Notes: a model not told the origin generated them from the letters alone. DNA of 64,000 nt from Chryseobacterium mulctrae (GCF_006175945.1 NZ_VAJL01000001.1:3915001-3979000); one strand, 5' to 3'. Positions 7,317 through 16,078 are shown, counted from the stretch's first letter. Program-made: numbers and translations.

Positions 7317-10142
7317 TTAGAAATTCACTTTTACACCAATATTCCCTCTTACACCATAATATTCTACCTGCTCTGGTCTGTCTTGATTTTCACCGAAATG
7401 ATAAATCAATGGTTTGTTCAGAATATTATTTACATCTGCAAAAACCGTAAAATGCTTATTAATTTGATAAGAAGTTCCAAAGTCTAGATTGCTGTATTTT
7501 CCGTAGTATGAATCATAAAGGTCTTCTTCAGCATATTCTACAGCGAAATTTCCTTTATGATTGTATGCTAATCTTGCGTTGAAACCACCTTTTTCAAAGA
7601 AAAGCTGTATGTTGTATAGTTCTTTTGCCTGATACGGAAGTTTCACTTTTCTGCCGCTTGGTTTTTCCATTTCAGACGTCATAAACGTTGCATTAAGCTG
7701 GGTTCCGAAATATTGCAAAAATCCAGGTAAAAAATCAAATCTTCTGTTGATTCCTAATTCAATTCCGCCTAACCAAGCTGCTTTTCCATTATTCGGAGCA
7801 CTAAATTGTACTCCATTGATTCCGTTGTAATTTCCAATAAACGAATCCTGAAAAATAGGGTCAGTAATTGACTTATAAAAAATACCTCCGCTTAAAATTC
7901 CGACGTTTGAGAAGTAATATTCTCCCATTAAATCGATGTTGATAGAGTAGGTTGGGTTCAGGTTAGGATTTCCTCCTTTAAATTCATTATCAGCTTCAAT
8001 ATAAGTTCCACCAGGAGTTAAATCTCCAAAATTTGGTCTTGAGAACGTTCTTGTCGCTGCAAATCTAAGGTTAGTTTTATCGTTGATGGCATATTTAAAA
8101 TGTAACATCGGCAAAACCGCAAGATAATCTTTTGTGTTCTCTACTTCGGTTAAGGTATTGTTAACAACGTTATAACCTTTCACTTTGGTGTGTGTATTTG
8201 ATAATCTTATCCCTCCCAAAATCGTCATTTTATCGTTGATTTTGTAAGTTCCCATTCCGTAAGCATCGGCGTGTTTTTCAAAAACATCAAAGTTTCTTCC
8301 CAAGGCTTTATTGTATTCCAAAGCTTCTGAATCTGTTTTATTAATGGTTAAATTTCCCTGATTCTGAAACCAGAACTGATCCATACCACCAGTTGACAAT
8401 ACCGGTCCGAAAGTATTTCCGATGTGGGCATTCATTTCGCTTAAATATTTTGTTCCGTTCGGTTGTGTTGTGGTATATTGACCGAATTCTGAAAGGAATG
8501 GTGCGGTTCCGTTGCTCCAATTGTAGAAAATATCAGAAAATCTGGCATTTCTTTCTTTGTCGCGGTACTTAAAGCCATATTTCAACGTCAGTTTATCAGA
8601 TATATCGATTTCATGGTTGAAACCAGCAACGATCTTGTCTCTTTCCTGAACATAAACCTTATAAAATTCAAGATCCGTAAATCTCATTTGCGAAGCATCC
8701 ATTTTAAAATTCGGGTCGCTGTAAAAACCAAATAATGCATCCGGATCTTTGTAGTCTAATTTTCCGCCATCGGCTTTCCAGTAAGCTCTTGGGCCAACTC
8801 CTTTGTCTAAAATGTAGTTTGGATTGATCCCTACGCCATTTTGTGTATATTTAATAACATAGTAAGAATTATTCTGCTTATCCGGAATGTTTCTGTATTT
8901 AAACAGATTGTTGTAATATGATAAGTCCCAATCGATTTTACTTTTATTCAATTGATGAACTCCGCCTAAAGAAACTGATGTTAATTCTGTGATCAGTAAA
9001 TTATGAATATTCTGAAGCTCAACTCTTGCTGTATTGTTTGTGCTGCTGAATTTGTCGAATCTTACTCTGTGTTTGTAATGCGTTTCGTCATCAGAAAGTG
9101 TTCCGTACATACCTTTCAAATAAAAGGTGCTTTTGGGTGAAAACACATATTCTAAAGCGGCATTGGCTCCTGTGGTTTTTCTTACCCCTTGATAATCTCT
9201 GAGCTCCATTCTGAAAACTCCTTCATCACCGCTTCTTCTTGCTTCAAAATTATCTGTTGACCAATTTCTGATGAAATGAGAAAAATTAACTAAGTATCCG
9301 AATTTTTTATCCTTTGTTCTTCCACCATACAATAAGCCTAAATTATAAACTCCTTTGTCTGCTTTTTCGTTATATCCCGTTCCTAAAGTTCCTTTGAATT
9401 CTGTTTTCATTGGAGGTGTTTTGGTTATAAAATTCACTCCACCGCCAATTCCGTCTGCTTCCATATCGGGAGTGAAAGATTTATTGACATGAACATAAGA
9501 AATTAGTTCTGTAGGGAAAAAATCGAATGCTGTTGCTCTGGAAGTTGTTTCTTCTTCAGCGGTCGGAAGTCTGTTTCCATTAATTGTTGTAGAAGCCCAA
9601 AACGGCGGAAGCCCTCTTAAAGAAACGAATCTTCCTTCACCCTGATCTCTTTCGATAGAAACTCCCTGAACTCTTTGAACGGTTTCAGCAGCATTTCTGT
9701 CAGGGAGCTTCCCAATTCCGTCGGATGCGATAACGTTAGAAATATTGATGGCATTTTTCTGCATATTCAATGCTCTTGCTTCGCTGTTTTTCAATGTTCC
9801 TGCAATAATAACTTCGTCAATGTTTTTCTGACGTTGGTATAAAACAATACTTCCCACATTAAGATTTTGTGCGTCGACAATTTCAATGTTTAGATTTTTA
9901 GATTCAAAACCGATATAGCTAACTTTCAGATTATATTGTCCTTCTTTTAAATCGCTGATTGTAAATCTTCCTTCCGAATCTGTGATGATTACTTTTTTAG
10001 TTCCTTCAATAGTAACGGCTGCCCCAGGAAGTGACTGATTTTCATCCGATACAATTCCGGTTACCATCTGTTTCTGTGCAAATACTCCAATCGTGCAACA
10101 GGCAAAAAGTGGAATAAAGCTTTTTTGGATTATGGTATTCAT
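7317..10142 (-). CDS. TonB-dependent outer-membrane receptor
   Basis: A 941-residue TonB-dependent receptor. Residues 1-22 are a signal peptide ending VFAQ. Residues about 25-105 form a carboxypeptidase-regulatory-like domain (VTGIVSDENQSLPGAAVTI, TDSEGRFTISDL) usual in Bacteroidota. A plug follows (VQRVQGVSIERDQGEGRFVS, SFTPDMEADGIGGGVNF). The rest is a 22-strand barrel ending in the terminal Phe motif GVKVNF. It heads the phosphonate operon and is the likely outer-membrane importer of phosphonate or a phosphonate-bearing oligomer. A near-consensus promoter lies at 10172-10179, and an operator-like motif sits between it and the start codon. Confidence 0.95.
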   Translation of the reverse strand: MNTIIQKSFIPLFACCTIGVFAQKQMVTGIVSDENQSLPGAAVTIEGTKKVIITDSEGRFTISDLKEGQYNLKVSYIGFESKNLNIEIVDAQNLNVGSIVLYQRQKNIDEVIIAGTLKNSEARALNMQKNAINISNVIASDGIGKLPDRNAAETVQRVQGVSIERDQGEGRFVSLRGLPPFWASTTINGNRLPTAEEETTSRATAFDFFPTELISYVHVNKSFTPDMEADGIGGGVNFITKTPPMKTEFKGTLGTGYNEKADKGVYNLGLLYGGRTKDKKFGYLVNFSHFIRNWSTDNFEARRSGDEGVFRMELRDYQGVRKTTGANAALEYVFSPKSTFYLKGMYGTLSDDETHYKHRVRFDKFSSTNNTARVELQNIHNLLITELTSVSLGGVHQLNKSKIDWDLSYYNNLFKYRNIPDKQNNSYYVIKYTQNGVGINPNYILDKGVGPRAYWKADGGKLDYKDPDALFGFYSDPNFKMDASQMRFTDLEFYKVYVQERDKIVAGFNHEIDISDKLTLKYGFKYRDKERNARFSDIFYNWSNGTAPFLSEFGQYTTTQPNGTKYLSEMNAHIGNTFGPVLSTGGMDQFWFQNQGNLTINKTDSEALEYNKALGRNFDVFEKHADAYGMGTYKINDKMTILGGIRLSNTHTKVKGYNVVNNTLTEVENTKDYLAVLPMLHFKYAINDKTNLRFAATRTFSRPNFGDLTPGGTYIEADNEFKGGNPNLNPTYSINIDLMGEYYFSNVGILSGGIFYKSITDPIFQDSFIGNYNGINGVQFSAPNNGKAAWLGGIELGINRRFDFLPGFLQYFGTQLNATFMTSEMEKPSGRKVKLPYQAKELYNIQLFFEKGGFNARLAYNHKGNFAVEYAEEDLYDSYYGKYSNLDFGTSYQINKHFTVFADVNNILNKPLIYHFGENQDRPEQVEYYGVRGNIGVKVNF

Positions 10143-10146
10143 TTTT

Positions 10147-10203
10147 TTTTACAAATATTAAAATTACATTGCAAAAATATGCTTGAATTTTAATATTTAT
10201 AAA
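10147..10203 (-). promoter_or_regulatory. Promoter and operator-like site of phosphonate operon
   Basis: On the minus strand TATTTTTG (10172-10179) fits the Bacteroidota -7 box TAnnTTTG. A TTTA lies 20 nt upstream, near the -33 TTTG position. Just downstream, at 10147-10163, is TTTTAC-AAATA-TTAAAA, a degenerate copy of the GTTTAC-N5-GTAAAC motif also found at the regulator gene. The site would sit at or after the transcription start, as for a repressor. Confidence 0.5.
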
Positions 10204-10414
10204 CTTTTAATGTTAACTAATAATGAAAAAATCTTGTATTTAATTTGAATTAAAAAAATGAAGCAGTAACAAAAATGATATTTTGGTAATTATTTAAGAT
10301 TCTTATAATGAGATGATTTAGTGTTTTTGTTTATTTTTTGTCTGATATCAAATGCATTTTATTTCAGAATTGAAGATTAACTATCTGTTATTTATTTGTT
10401 AAATTGAAAAAATA

Positions 10415-10437
10415 AAAGTTTACTAATAGTAAACTTT
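10415..10437. promoter_or_regulatory. Perfect 23-bp palindrome, likely regulator binding site
   Basis: The arms AAAGTTTACTA and TAGTAAACTTT are perfect 11-base complements around a single central A. The core is GTTTAC-N5-GTAAAC. It lies 45 bp beyond the stop of the XRE-cupin gene and 270 bp before the receptor gene. On the minus strand it is followed by TTATTTTTTC, so it could also act as a weak terminator for the regulator. The match to the motifs at both promoters favours an operator. Confidence 0.55.
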
Positions 10438-10482
10438 GTTGGGTTTTTATATCGTTGAAATTATTTTTTTTGATTAAAAAAA

Positions 10483-11058
10483 TCAGTCTCGTTCTGAGTA
10501 TAGATATAATACAAGCATGATGCAAGATTCATCAGAAATGCTTACAGGAACGTGGGGAAATCTCCCGTTAAAATATAATGCGTCACCCTCTGAGAGTATA
10601 ACTTCTTCCTGATCAATCAGATATTTTACAGTTCCTTTTAAGATGTATTTGAATTCCCATGCATCAGTAATCACTTTTTCTCTTTTAGAATTCGGTTCCA
10701 AGGTGAGTAAAACAGCTTCGAAACCCAATGAATTTAAGCTTTTACTGAAAATGTGCATATATTTAAATCCTTGAGCTTCAATTTCTTTTTCAATAACCTG
10801 CTGATTTTCTTTTGGGATGTAGAGGTATTTTGCGCTATTCCTGTTTTCAACGCCTTCAAAGAAATAGCTTGCATCAATATCTAAGGACTGAATTAAATCT
10901 AATAGCACAGGGAGAGAAGGGATAGTTCGTCCGTTTTCAATTCTTGAAATTAAGCCATTGCTAACGTTGGCTCTGTTGGCAAGTTCATTAATAGTAAGAT
11001 TGTTTTCTTTTCTAATGTCTTTAATTCTTTTTCCAATGCCTATGATAAAGTCGCTCAT
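10483..11058 (-). CDS. XRE-family regulator with cupin domain
   Basis: A 191-residue transcription factor. Residues about 8-62 are a Cro/CI-type HTH (IRKENNLTINELANRANVSN, GLISRIENGRTIPSLP). Residues about 110-185 are a small cupin barrel (EFKYILKGTVKYLIDQEE, LSEGDALYFNGRFPHVP) of the kind that binds small ligands. It is encoded immediately upstream of the phosphonate operon in the same direction and is probably its local regulator. Its own promoter carries a copy of the same motif, which suggests autoregulation. The inducer is unknown. Confidence 0.92.
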   Translation of the reverse strand: MSDFIIGIGKRIKDIRKENNLTINELANRANVSNGLISRIENGRTIPSLPVLLDLIQSLDIDASYFFEGVENRNSAKYLYIPKENQQVIEKEIEAQGFKYMHIFSKSLNSLGFEAVLLTLEPNSKREKVITDAWEFKYILKGTVKYLIDQEEVILSEGDALYFNGRFPHVPVSISDESCIMLVLYLYSERD

Positions 11059-11075
11059 TGCTGAATTTTTATTTT

Positions 11076-11106
11076 GTTTACAAATAGTAATATTTTGGCA
11101 AATGTA
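11076..11106 (-). promoter_or_regulatory. Promoter and operator-like site of the XRE-cupin gene
   Basis: On the minus strand TACATTTG (11099-11106) is a perfect TAnnTTTG -7 box. Just downstream at 11076-11090 is GTTTAC-AAATA-GTAA, matching the left arm and most of the right arm of the palindrome at 10415-10437. The same order, -7 box then motif then start codon, occurs before the TonB receptor. Confidence 0.5.
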
Positions 11107-11165
11107 TGATATTTTTGTTTTCTGCTAAGTTTAAGAATCTTTTTTAATTTTATATATTAAATTTG

Positions 11166-11290
11166 GTGACTATATACTTCTGTTTACCAACAGGAAATTC
11201 CTTCTATTTTATGATAATTATAATCATTCTCAATTAGAAAGAGAATTTTAAGAGTACCATCTGTTTGGTACGGGAAAGTATATAGTTGCC
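11166..11290. repeat. Palindromic MITE-like repeat, copy 1
   Basis: This 125-bp element starts GTGACTATATACTTC and ends GTATATAGTTGCC, so its ends are imperfect inverted repeats about 13 bp long. A second inner stem pairs TTACCAACAG with CTGTTTGGTA. A related copy lies at 13416-13543 in the same orientation, with about 70% identity and compensatory changes in the inner stem. It has no coding capacity. It resembles a short non-autonomous palindromic element. Confidence 0.7.
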
Positions 11291-11456
11291 TAGAATTTAT
11301 AAGCCACAAATACACGAATATTATCTTTTACGGAGTTATCTTAATGTGAAATAATCATGCAAATTTAAATATCGTTCAGTAGGATAATTGACTATTTTAA
11401 ATTATTAAATATATAAATACATGAAGTAATAATAGCATATGTCATTTATTTAACGT

Positions 11457-11708
11457 ACATTTGTAGAATAATAAGGCAACTGAATAATGTGAATTAAAAA
11501 TAAAATTAGTTCTCAGCCATCAAAACAGTAGCTCAATTTTGTCATTAACATTTTAGGTGTTCTACCTTTTAAGAAGTTCGATTTTCACTCTTAAATTTTA
11601 TTCATCCATATTTTTCTCTCAAAAATTATTATCGTTTTGGTTCAGACCAAAGCACAAGGATAATTTATCCTATAAAATAAAATACAATAATTTTTTAATA
11701 CATATACA
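11457..11708 (+). promoter_or_regulatory. Promoter and long 5' UTR of cold-shock gene
   Basis: TACATTTG at 11457-11464 is a consensus -7 box, which would give a leader of about 240 nt before the cold-shock ATG. Long structured leaders are normal for cold-shock mRNAs, where they control stability and translation at low temperature. A small inverted repeat, AGGATAA then TTATCCT, lies about 40 nt before the start codon. Confidence 0.45.
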
Positions 11709-11900
11709 ATGCAACAAGGAACAGTAAAATTCTTTAACGATACTAAAGGATTTGGTTTTATTACTCCATCTACAGGTGGTCAAGACATTTTCGTACATAC
11801 TTCAGGTTTAGTAGATAATATTCGTGAAAATGATGTCGTAACATTCGATTTACAAAATGGAAACAAAGGTGTTAATGCAGTTAACGTTAAAATAGCGTAA
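11709..11900 (+). CDS. Cold-shock protein, CspA family
   Basis: A 63-residue single cold-shock domain protein. The RNA-binding motifs are both present: KGFGFI (RNP1) and DIFVH (RNP2). Length and the start MQQGTVKFFNDTKGFGFI match flavobacterial CspA proteins, which act as RNA chaperones. It is a monocistronic unit with its own long leader and a strong terminator. The flanks carry two palindromic repeats and decayed genes. Confidence 0.97.
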   Translation: MQQGTVKFFNDTKGFGFITPSTGGQDIFVHTSGLVDNIRENDVVTFDLQNGNKGVNAVNVKIA

Positions 11901-11926
11901 CTCTTAATAACCTTATATTTTATAAT

Positions 11927-11957
11927 AAGAGCAGATAATTATTTATCTGCTCTTTTT
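11927..11957 (+). terminator. Terminator of cold-shock gene
   Basis: Twelve-base perfect arms AAGAGCAGATAA and TTATCTGCTCTT around a TTAT loop, followed by a T run. It starts 26 bp after the stop codon. Confidence 0.92.
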
Positions 11958-12193
11958 TATTTTGAATCTCAATAAATTTAAGTTGGATTAATGAGTTTTG
12001 AACTTATCTCTGCTAATTCAGGGTAATTTTTTTCTATAGAAGAAGAGATGTAAGACGTATTTTCTGAGCATCTTCAACTGTTTTATTTCTGCGAATTTTG
12101 ATTGTAATATCTTGATCATAACTTCATTTTGTGTCCTGGTAAATTAATCTCTTGTTGCTGAGGATGGGGTTTCTTTGTGTCATACTTATATTT

Positions 12194-12430
12194 TCAAAGG
12201 CTTCTTGCAGTTTCCAAATATTTTTCTTTATCCATTGGATATCTTGGATCCGGTATAAAGGGCATTTTAGCTATTTTGTGAATCGTAAGAGTAGTAAAGT
12301 GAAAGTCTACTTCTACTGTTCCTAATAATAGATAACAACCTCCACCCCGAAAAGGATATTCTGCAAGACAATTCGGGAAATGGGCAGTATCAAAATATTC
12401 TCCTTCGGTATCAATCCTGATTCCATTTTT
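12194..12430 (-). pseudogene. Relic of DnaE-type DNA polymerase C terminus
   Basis: This minus-strand frame gives 77 codons, starting IDTEGEYFDTAHFPNCL and running through YPFRGGGCYLLLGTVEV and HKIAKMPFIPDPRY to a TGA at 12194. I recognise this as the OB-like C-terminal end of a DNA polymerase III alpha-type (error-prone DnaE) protein of Bacteroidota. A TAA stops the frame immediately upstream and no polymerase body is present, so only the tail survives. It has no start codon or ribosome binding site and should not be functional. It lies in decayed DNA between the two palindromic repeats. Confidence 0.7.
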
Positions 12431-12696
12431 TTATATTTTATTATCTTTATAATTATTAAGCTCCAGAAGATTCCGAAAAGAAGGTCAAGATTATATTTTA
12501 GAATTATCCCAAAATATAAAGAATGGGAGACTATATTTGAAGAATTGACTTGAAATCTCACCTGTTATCTATTATGACTGAATCTCCAATAGCATAGAAT
12601 TAAAAAAATTATCTCAATTATATCTCTTTGAAAATGTAACAAGAGTTATTCATCCTTTATAATATAAATTAATTAGAATGAAATATTGTTAGGCTT

Positions 12697-13386
12697 ATGA
12701 AAATAGAACGTGTCTTATTTTGGTTTCGCGACGGACAAGAAAAATTAATTAACTTAAATGATGATTTCTTTGGATTAAGTGTATTGTTTACAAGATTGCT
12801 CAATGAAAATTATCGCGGAAAAAAAATTAACTTTATTAATGTCGATTTCATGACTGATAATACATATGCTTATTACCCAATTTTAAAAAGGGAATCGGCT
12901 GAGATATTCGGTAAAGACCTAAGATATTTTGGAACTTTTGATAATGTATATTTTAGTAAATTTAATAAAGCAGATAAACAACTATATATTTGGGATAAGG
13001 CTCACAATTATTTGCTTGAAATGGCAAAGATTTCTCATAATCAAGAACTCCAGAAAGCAGTTGAATTTTCTTATCTGCAAGGGTTGAAATTAAAATTAAT
13101 TCCTGATTACGAAAATGTTAATTTAGAATTTCAATATAATAATATTATTTATAAAGCTTCAATATGGATTTGTTTTGCCGATGATTATATGTATTCAAAG
13201 CTAATTGTAGAAAATACTGGCAGAAAAATATTTGAAAAAGAAATAGCTCGTACAAAAATAGGTGTTGAGCTTTTTTTGTCAATATATAAAAAAATAATTT
13301 TGAAAAATGATTTTTTGATAGTTCAAGGAGCAAAAGATGTTGATCATCTGCCTTTTAAGATGGCTTTAAAAGATGTTATTTTCTAA
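12697..13386 (+). CDS. Hypothetical protein
   Basis: A 229-residue protein that I do not recognise. It is predicted cytosolic, with no signal peptide or membrane segment, and is rich in aromatic residues (FWFRDGQ, YAYYPILKR, YFGTFDNVYF). The size and isolated position resemble immunity or accessory proteins in variable islands, but nothing proves this. It is AT-rich, stands alone, and is followed after 29 bp by the second palindromic repeat. The ATG at 12697 is the first in frame. Confidence 0.7.
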   Translation: MKIERVLFWFRDGQEKLINLNDDFFGLSVLFTRLLNENYRGKKINFINVDFMTDNTYAYYPILKRESAEIFGKDLRYFGTFDNVYFSKFNKADKQLYIWDKAHNYLLEMAKISHNQELQKAVEFSYLQGLKLKLIPDYENVNLEFQYNNIIYKASIWICFADDYMYSKLIVENTGRKIFEKEIARTKIGVELFLSIYKKIILKNDFLIVQGAKDVDHLPFKMALKDVIF

Positions 13387-13415
13387 ATTTTAAAAGGTTA
13401 ATTTAACTTTAATAA

Positions 13416-13543
13416 GTGACTATATAATTCTATGTACCACCAGGAACATTCTTCACTATTTTCATGAAAATTATCATCATTCTGAATTAGAGTGAGGATT
13501 TTAAGAATGTCATCTATGTGGTACAAGAAAGTATATAGTTTCC
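13416..13543. repeat. Palindromic MITE-like repeat, copy 2
   Basis: A 128-bp relative of the element at 11166-11290, in the same orientation. It begins GTGACTATATAATTC and ends GTATATAGTTTCC. Its inner stem pairs GTACCAC with GTGGTAC, whereas copy 1 has TACCAA with TTGGTA, so the changed base is matched on the other arm. This supports a conserved folded structure. Confidence 0.7.
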
Positions 13544-13588
13544 AAAATATAATGAAAGCCAATATTTAGACGAAATACAATAATGCAG

Positions 13589-13960
13589 CTATTCATATTT
13601 GGGCTTTATCCAGATAGTTTTTTTAGTGACTTCCAATGATATCTTATTTTTTCTCTTATAAAAAATGGTAATTCCTATTGTGATGAACAAGCTTAAAAAC
13701 CTGAAAATATTTGCATACATCCCTCCAATGGCAGAATCGTCAACATTAAAAATCAGCCAATAAAGATTCATCAGAAAATGTAGAAAGATTGCTGTCCACA
13801 AATTAAAATTCCATTCTGCATAGATCCACGCGAAAAATATGGAACCTAAAGATGTAACCGCAAATACTTCTAAAATTTCTATAAAATCAGTAGCCTGATA
13901 AAGATGTGCTACGCCGAAAAGCAGTGATCCTAAAAATACACAAGCGACTTCCTCGAAATC
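13589..13960 (-). pseudogene. Truncated CPBP-family intramembrane protease
   Basis: The open frame on the minus strand gives about 124 codons. It includes FEEVACVFLGSLLFGVAHLY, which matches motif 1 (paired Glu) and the first conserved His region of CPBP/CAAX-like membrane proteases. The later AIFLHFLMNLYW matches the HxxxN motif. A TAG lies just upstream of FEE, and the N-terminal transmembrane helices are missing, so this is a 3' fragment. An internal TTG could start a 70-residue remainder, but I see no sign of use. At its broken end it abuts a fragment of an unrelated gene on the other strand. Confidence 0.65.
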
Positions 13961-14052
13961 CTATAGATAATGTAGGAATAAAGCCCGATATATTAATTGA
14001 TAATAATGAGAAGCAGAAAATTAATTTAATTAGATTGCAGCTTGAAAAATGA
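13942..14052 (+). pseudogene. Relic of S41 peptidase C terminus
   Basis: This plus-strand frame reads KRLPRNPIDNVGIKPDILID and continues to a TGA at 14050. The phrase NVGIKPDI is typical of the last strand of C-terminal-processing (S41) peptidases. Only about 36 codons remain and there is no start. It overlaps the end of the CPBP fragment on the opposite strand, so the two relics were joined by a deletion or recombination near 13950. Confidence 0.5.
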
Positions 14053-14159
14053 CGTTCGTTTTACTAAACTCTAGTTGTTGATTAATTTCCGATTACAACA
14101 CCAGCACTTTGGTTCTTCGAATAGCTGGTATTATTTGCAAACTTTTCTAATATCCAAAT

Positions 14160-14996
14160 ATGTCTTTCAAACCCAAATTCATTCCATTAAATACTTTTCC
14201 TGATGTTGAAAGCAAGGGCATAATCATTGAACGGTCATCTGTTGAAGATCTCGAATTAGACAAAATAAGAAAAGCCCACAGGGATAACTACCATTTATTC
14301 TTTATCCTGGAACAAGGCAGCGGAATATTTGAAGTAGACTTTAGGCAGTATACCATTGTTTCACCTTCAATAATCTATATTCAGCCTTATCAGGTACATC
14401 GGGGAATCTCTTTTAAAGAAGGACTTTTTACTGTCATTCTTATAAACGATGAAAACTTAAATACTGAATATCTTGATCTTTTAAAGACAATAGCTCCGGC
14501 AGATCCTTTGCAGTTGCAAAATGAGAATTTCGATGTTTTATCAGATACCATAGCAATATGCTTAAAAATATATAAGGATTTTGAAAGGAAATTATATTAT
14601 CCGATATTGAAAAATAGCTGCAATGCTTTGATCGGGTTGATCATCTCAAACTTTTTAGGTGATTCTGCCCAAATCAACTCACCTAACCGTTCTCAAGTTA
14701 TTATGAGTAATTTTAAATCTTTGTTGGAAAATCAATTCTTGATAGAAAAAAATCCCAAGTTTTATGCTGAGCAGTTACTGAATGAATGCGCAAAAAAGGC
14801 AACGGGCGAGACAGTTTCCTATCATATTCAGCAAAGAATTATTTTGGAAGCAAAACGTCTTTTGTTTCATTCTTCAAAATCGGTCAAAGAAATTGCATAT
14901 CAGTTAGGCTATGAAGATTACTCGTATTTCTCCCGTCTGTTTATAAAAGCAACAGGAATGACAGCTTTAACTTTTAGAAAAAAAAGCTTCGAATAG
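14160..14996 (+). CDS. AraC-family transcriptional regulator with cupin sensor
   Basis: A 278-residue AraC regulator. Residues about 35-100 form an AraC-binding cupin (YHLFFILEQGSGIFEVDF, IIYIQPYQVHRG). The C-terminal hundred residues are the double HTH, ending VKEIAYQLGYEDYSYFSRLF and KATGMTALTFRK. It is 75 bp upstream of a siderophore-interacting protein gene on the same strand and probably controls it. The ligand is unknown. Confidence 0.93.
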   Translation: MSFKPKFIPLNTFPDVESKGIIIERSSVEDLELDKIRKAHRDNYHLFFILEQGSGIFEVDFRQYTIVSPSIIYIQPYQVHRGISFKEGLFTVILINDENLNTEYLDLLKTIAPADPLQLQNENFDVLSDTIAICLKIYKDFERKLYYPILKNSCNALIGLIISNFLGDSAQINSPNRSQVIMSNFKSLLENQFLIEKNPKFYAEQLLNECAKKATGETVSYHIQQRIILEAKRLLFHSSKSVKEIAYQLGYEDYSYFSRLFIKATGMTALTFRKKSFE

Positions 14997-15071
14997 TCCT
15001 ATACTTACTTTCTCCAATCCATTTCAACGTCTGGCATTTCTCTATTTCTTTGTACAACAAAAATTAAAGAT

Positions 15072-15794
15072 ATGCCGACAGCACCAAAATGGCTCAACGA
15101 TGCCCTTGAAAAAATAGCCCCTTCATTTATACGGATAGTAAAAGTAGAAGAATCCGTTTATCTCAATCCTTATGTAAAGAAAGTACGTTTAAAAGGTAAT
15201 TTTACCTCTTTGGATTTTTCTCCGGGATTCACGATCTCACTTCGGGTTACTCCCAGGGAGTTACGTCACTATACCGTTTCCTATGCAGATGATACAAAGA
15301 AAGCTATTGAATTTGTTGCTTATCTTCATGGCAATGCGGTTGGAGCCAATTATATCAATATACTTCAGCCTGACGATCAAAAAATAAAGCTAGCGGTCTT
15401 AGGAAGTGACAAACAATATGATCCAAAGGTAGAAAAGCAAGTTGTTTTTGGAGATGAAACTTCTCTTGGTTTAATGCTCAGTTTTTTACCTTTTCTTAGA
15501 AAGAATAATCATCAGTTCATGTTTTACATCGAATTGGAAGAGGAAAACATGACTATTCCTGAAGAAATTGGTCTATGCAATTATACAGTTTTTCCGAAAA
15601 AGGATGTATTTCGCAACATAGATGATATACAGCAGTTGCCTCTTTTAGGCGATCCTCAATGGTCTGATGCCAATATAATACTTACTGGAAATGTAAATTC
15701 AATCCAGAACTTCAGGAAAGCTTTGAAGTTGAATAATCATAAGGGTAAAATCTATGTTAAGGGCTACTGGCTCGAAGGTAAAAAAGGATTATAA
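15072..15794 (+). CDS. Siderophore-interacting protein (FAD-dependent ferric reductase)
   Basis: A 240-residue cytosolic flavoprotein of the SIP/ViuB family. The FAD-binding motif is RHYTVSY (RxYTxR-like). The C-terminal phrase YVKGYWLEGKKG matches the closing GYWR-G-G pattern of the family. SIPs reduce ferric siderophores using NAD(P)H and release iron in the cytosol. Length is slightly short for the family but both domains are present. The upstream AraC gene is its likely regulator. No siderophore receptor is adjacent in this window. Confidence 0.87.
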   Translation: MPTAPKWLNDALEKIAPSFIRIVKVEESVYLNPYVKKVRLKGNFTSLDFSPGFTISLRVTPRELRHYTVSYADDTKKAIEFVAYLHGNAVGANYINILQPDDQKIKLAVLGSDKQYDPKVEKQVVFGDETSLGLMLSFLPFLRKNNHQFMFYIELEEENMTIPEEIGLCNYTVFPKKDVFRNIDDIQQLPLLGDPQWSDANIILTGNVNSIQNFRKALKLNNHKGKIYVKGYWLEGKKGL

Positions 15795-15805
15795 TTTTAT
15801 TGATT

Positions 15806-16078
15806 ATGAAAATTTTATTAGTTAATAATAATGATTGTAAACAGAATATAATAGATTCAGTGGCCGAATTCTTATGGGATTCCGCTCATGAGATAGTAAA
15901 GATATCATCGGATGATAGTGATAATATTGAAAAGAAAGAAGCTTTTAAAAATTATGATTTTATTATCAGTATGAATGATGGTTCAGAAGCTATTCATTCT
16001 CATACTAATCATTATCCTGATCGATCTGACTTATTTACAATACAGGTAGTAAAAATAAAATGTATATCTACGACTTAA
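15806..16078 (+). CDS. Hypothetical small protein, possibly truncated
   Basis: A 90-residue protein starting MKILLVNNNDCKQNIIDSV. The first strand resembles the beginning of a Rossmann-like or amidotransferase-like fold, but no catalytic motif follows. I chose the ATG at 15806; a TTG two codons upstream also exists. It lies 11 bp after the siderophore-interacting gene and could be co-transcribed. The sequence directly after its stop has a second open stretch (16080-16251, containing SASQIAYELGSNKFTDEK) with no start, so this may be a decaying longer gene. Confidence 0.45.
   Translation: MKILLVNNNDCKQNIIDSVAEFLWDSAHEIVKISSDDSDNIEKKEAFKNYDFIISMNDGSEAIHSHTNHYPDRSDLFTIQVVKIKCISTT

Noticed and set aside
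12322..12561. 79-codon minus-strand frame with hydrophobic stretches
   Set aside because: It is the wrong frame over the DnaE relic. The adjacent frame gives recognisable polymerase sequence.
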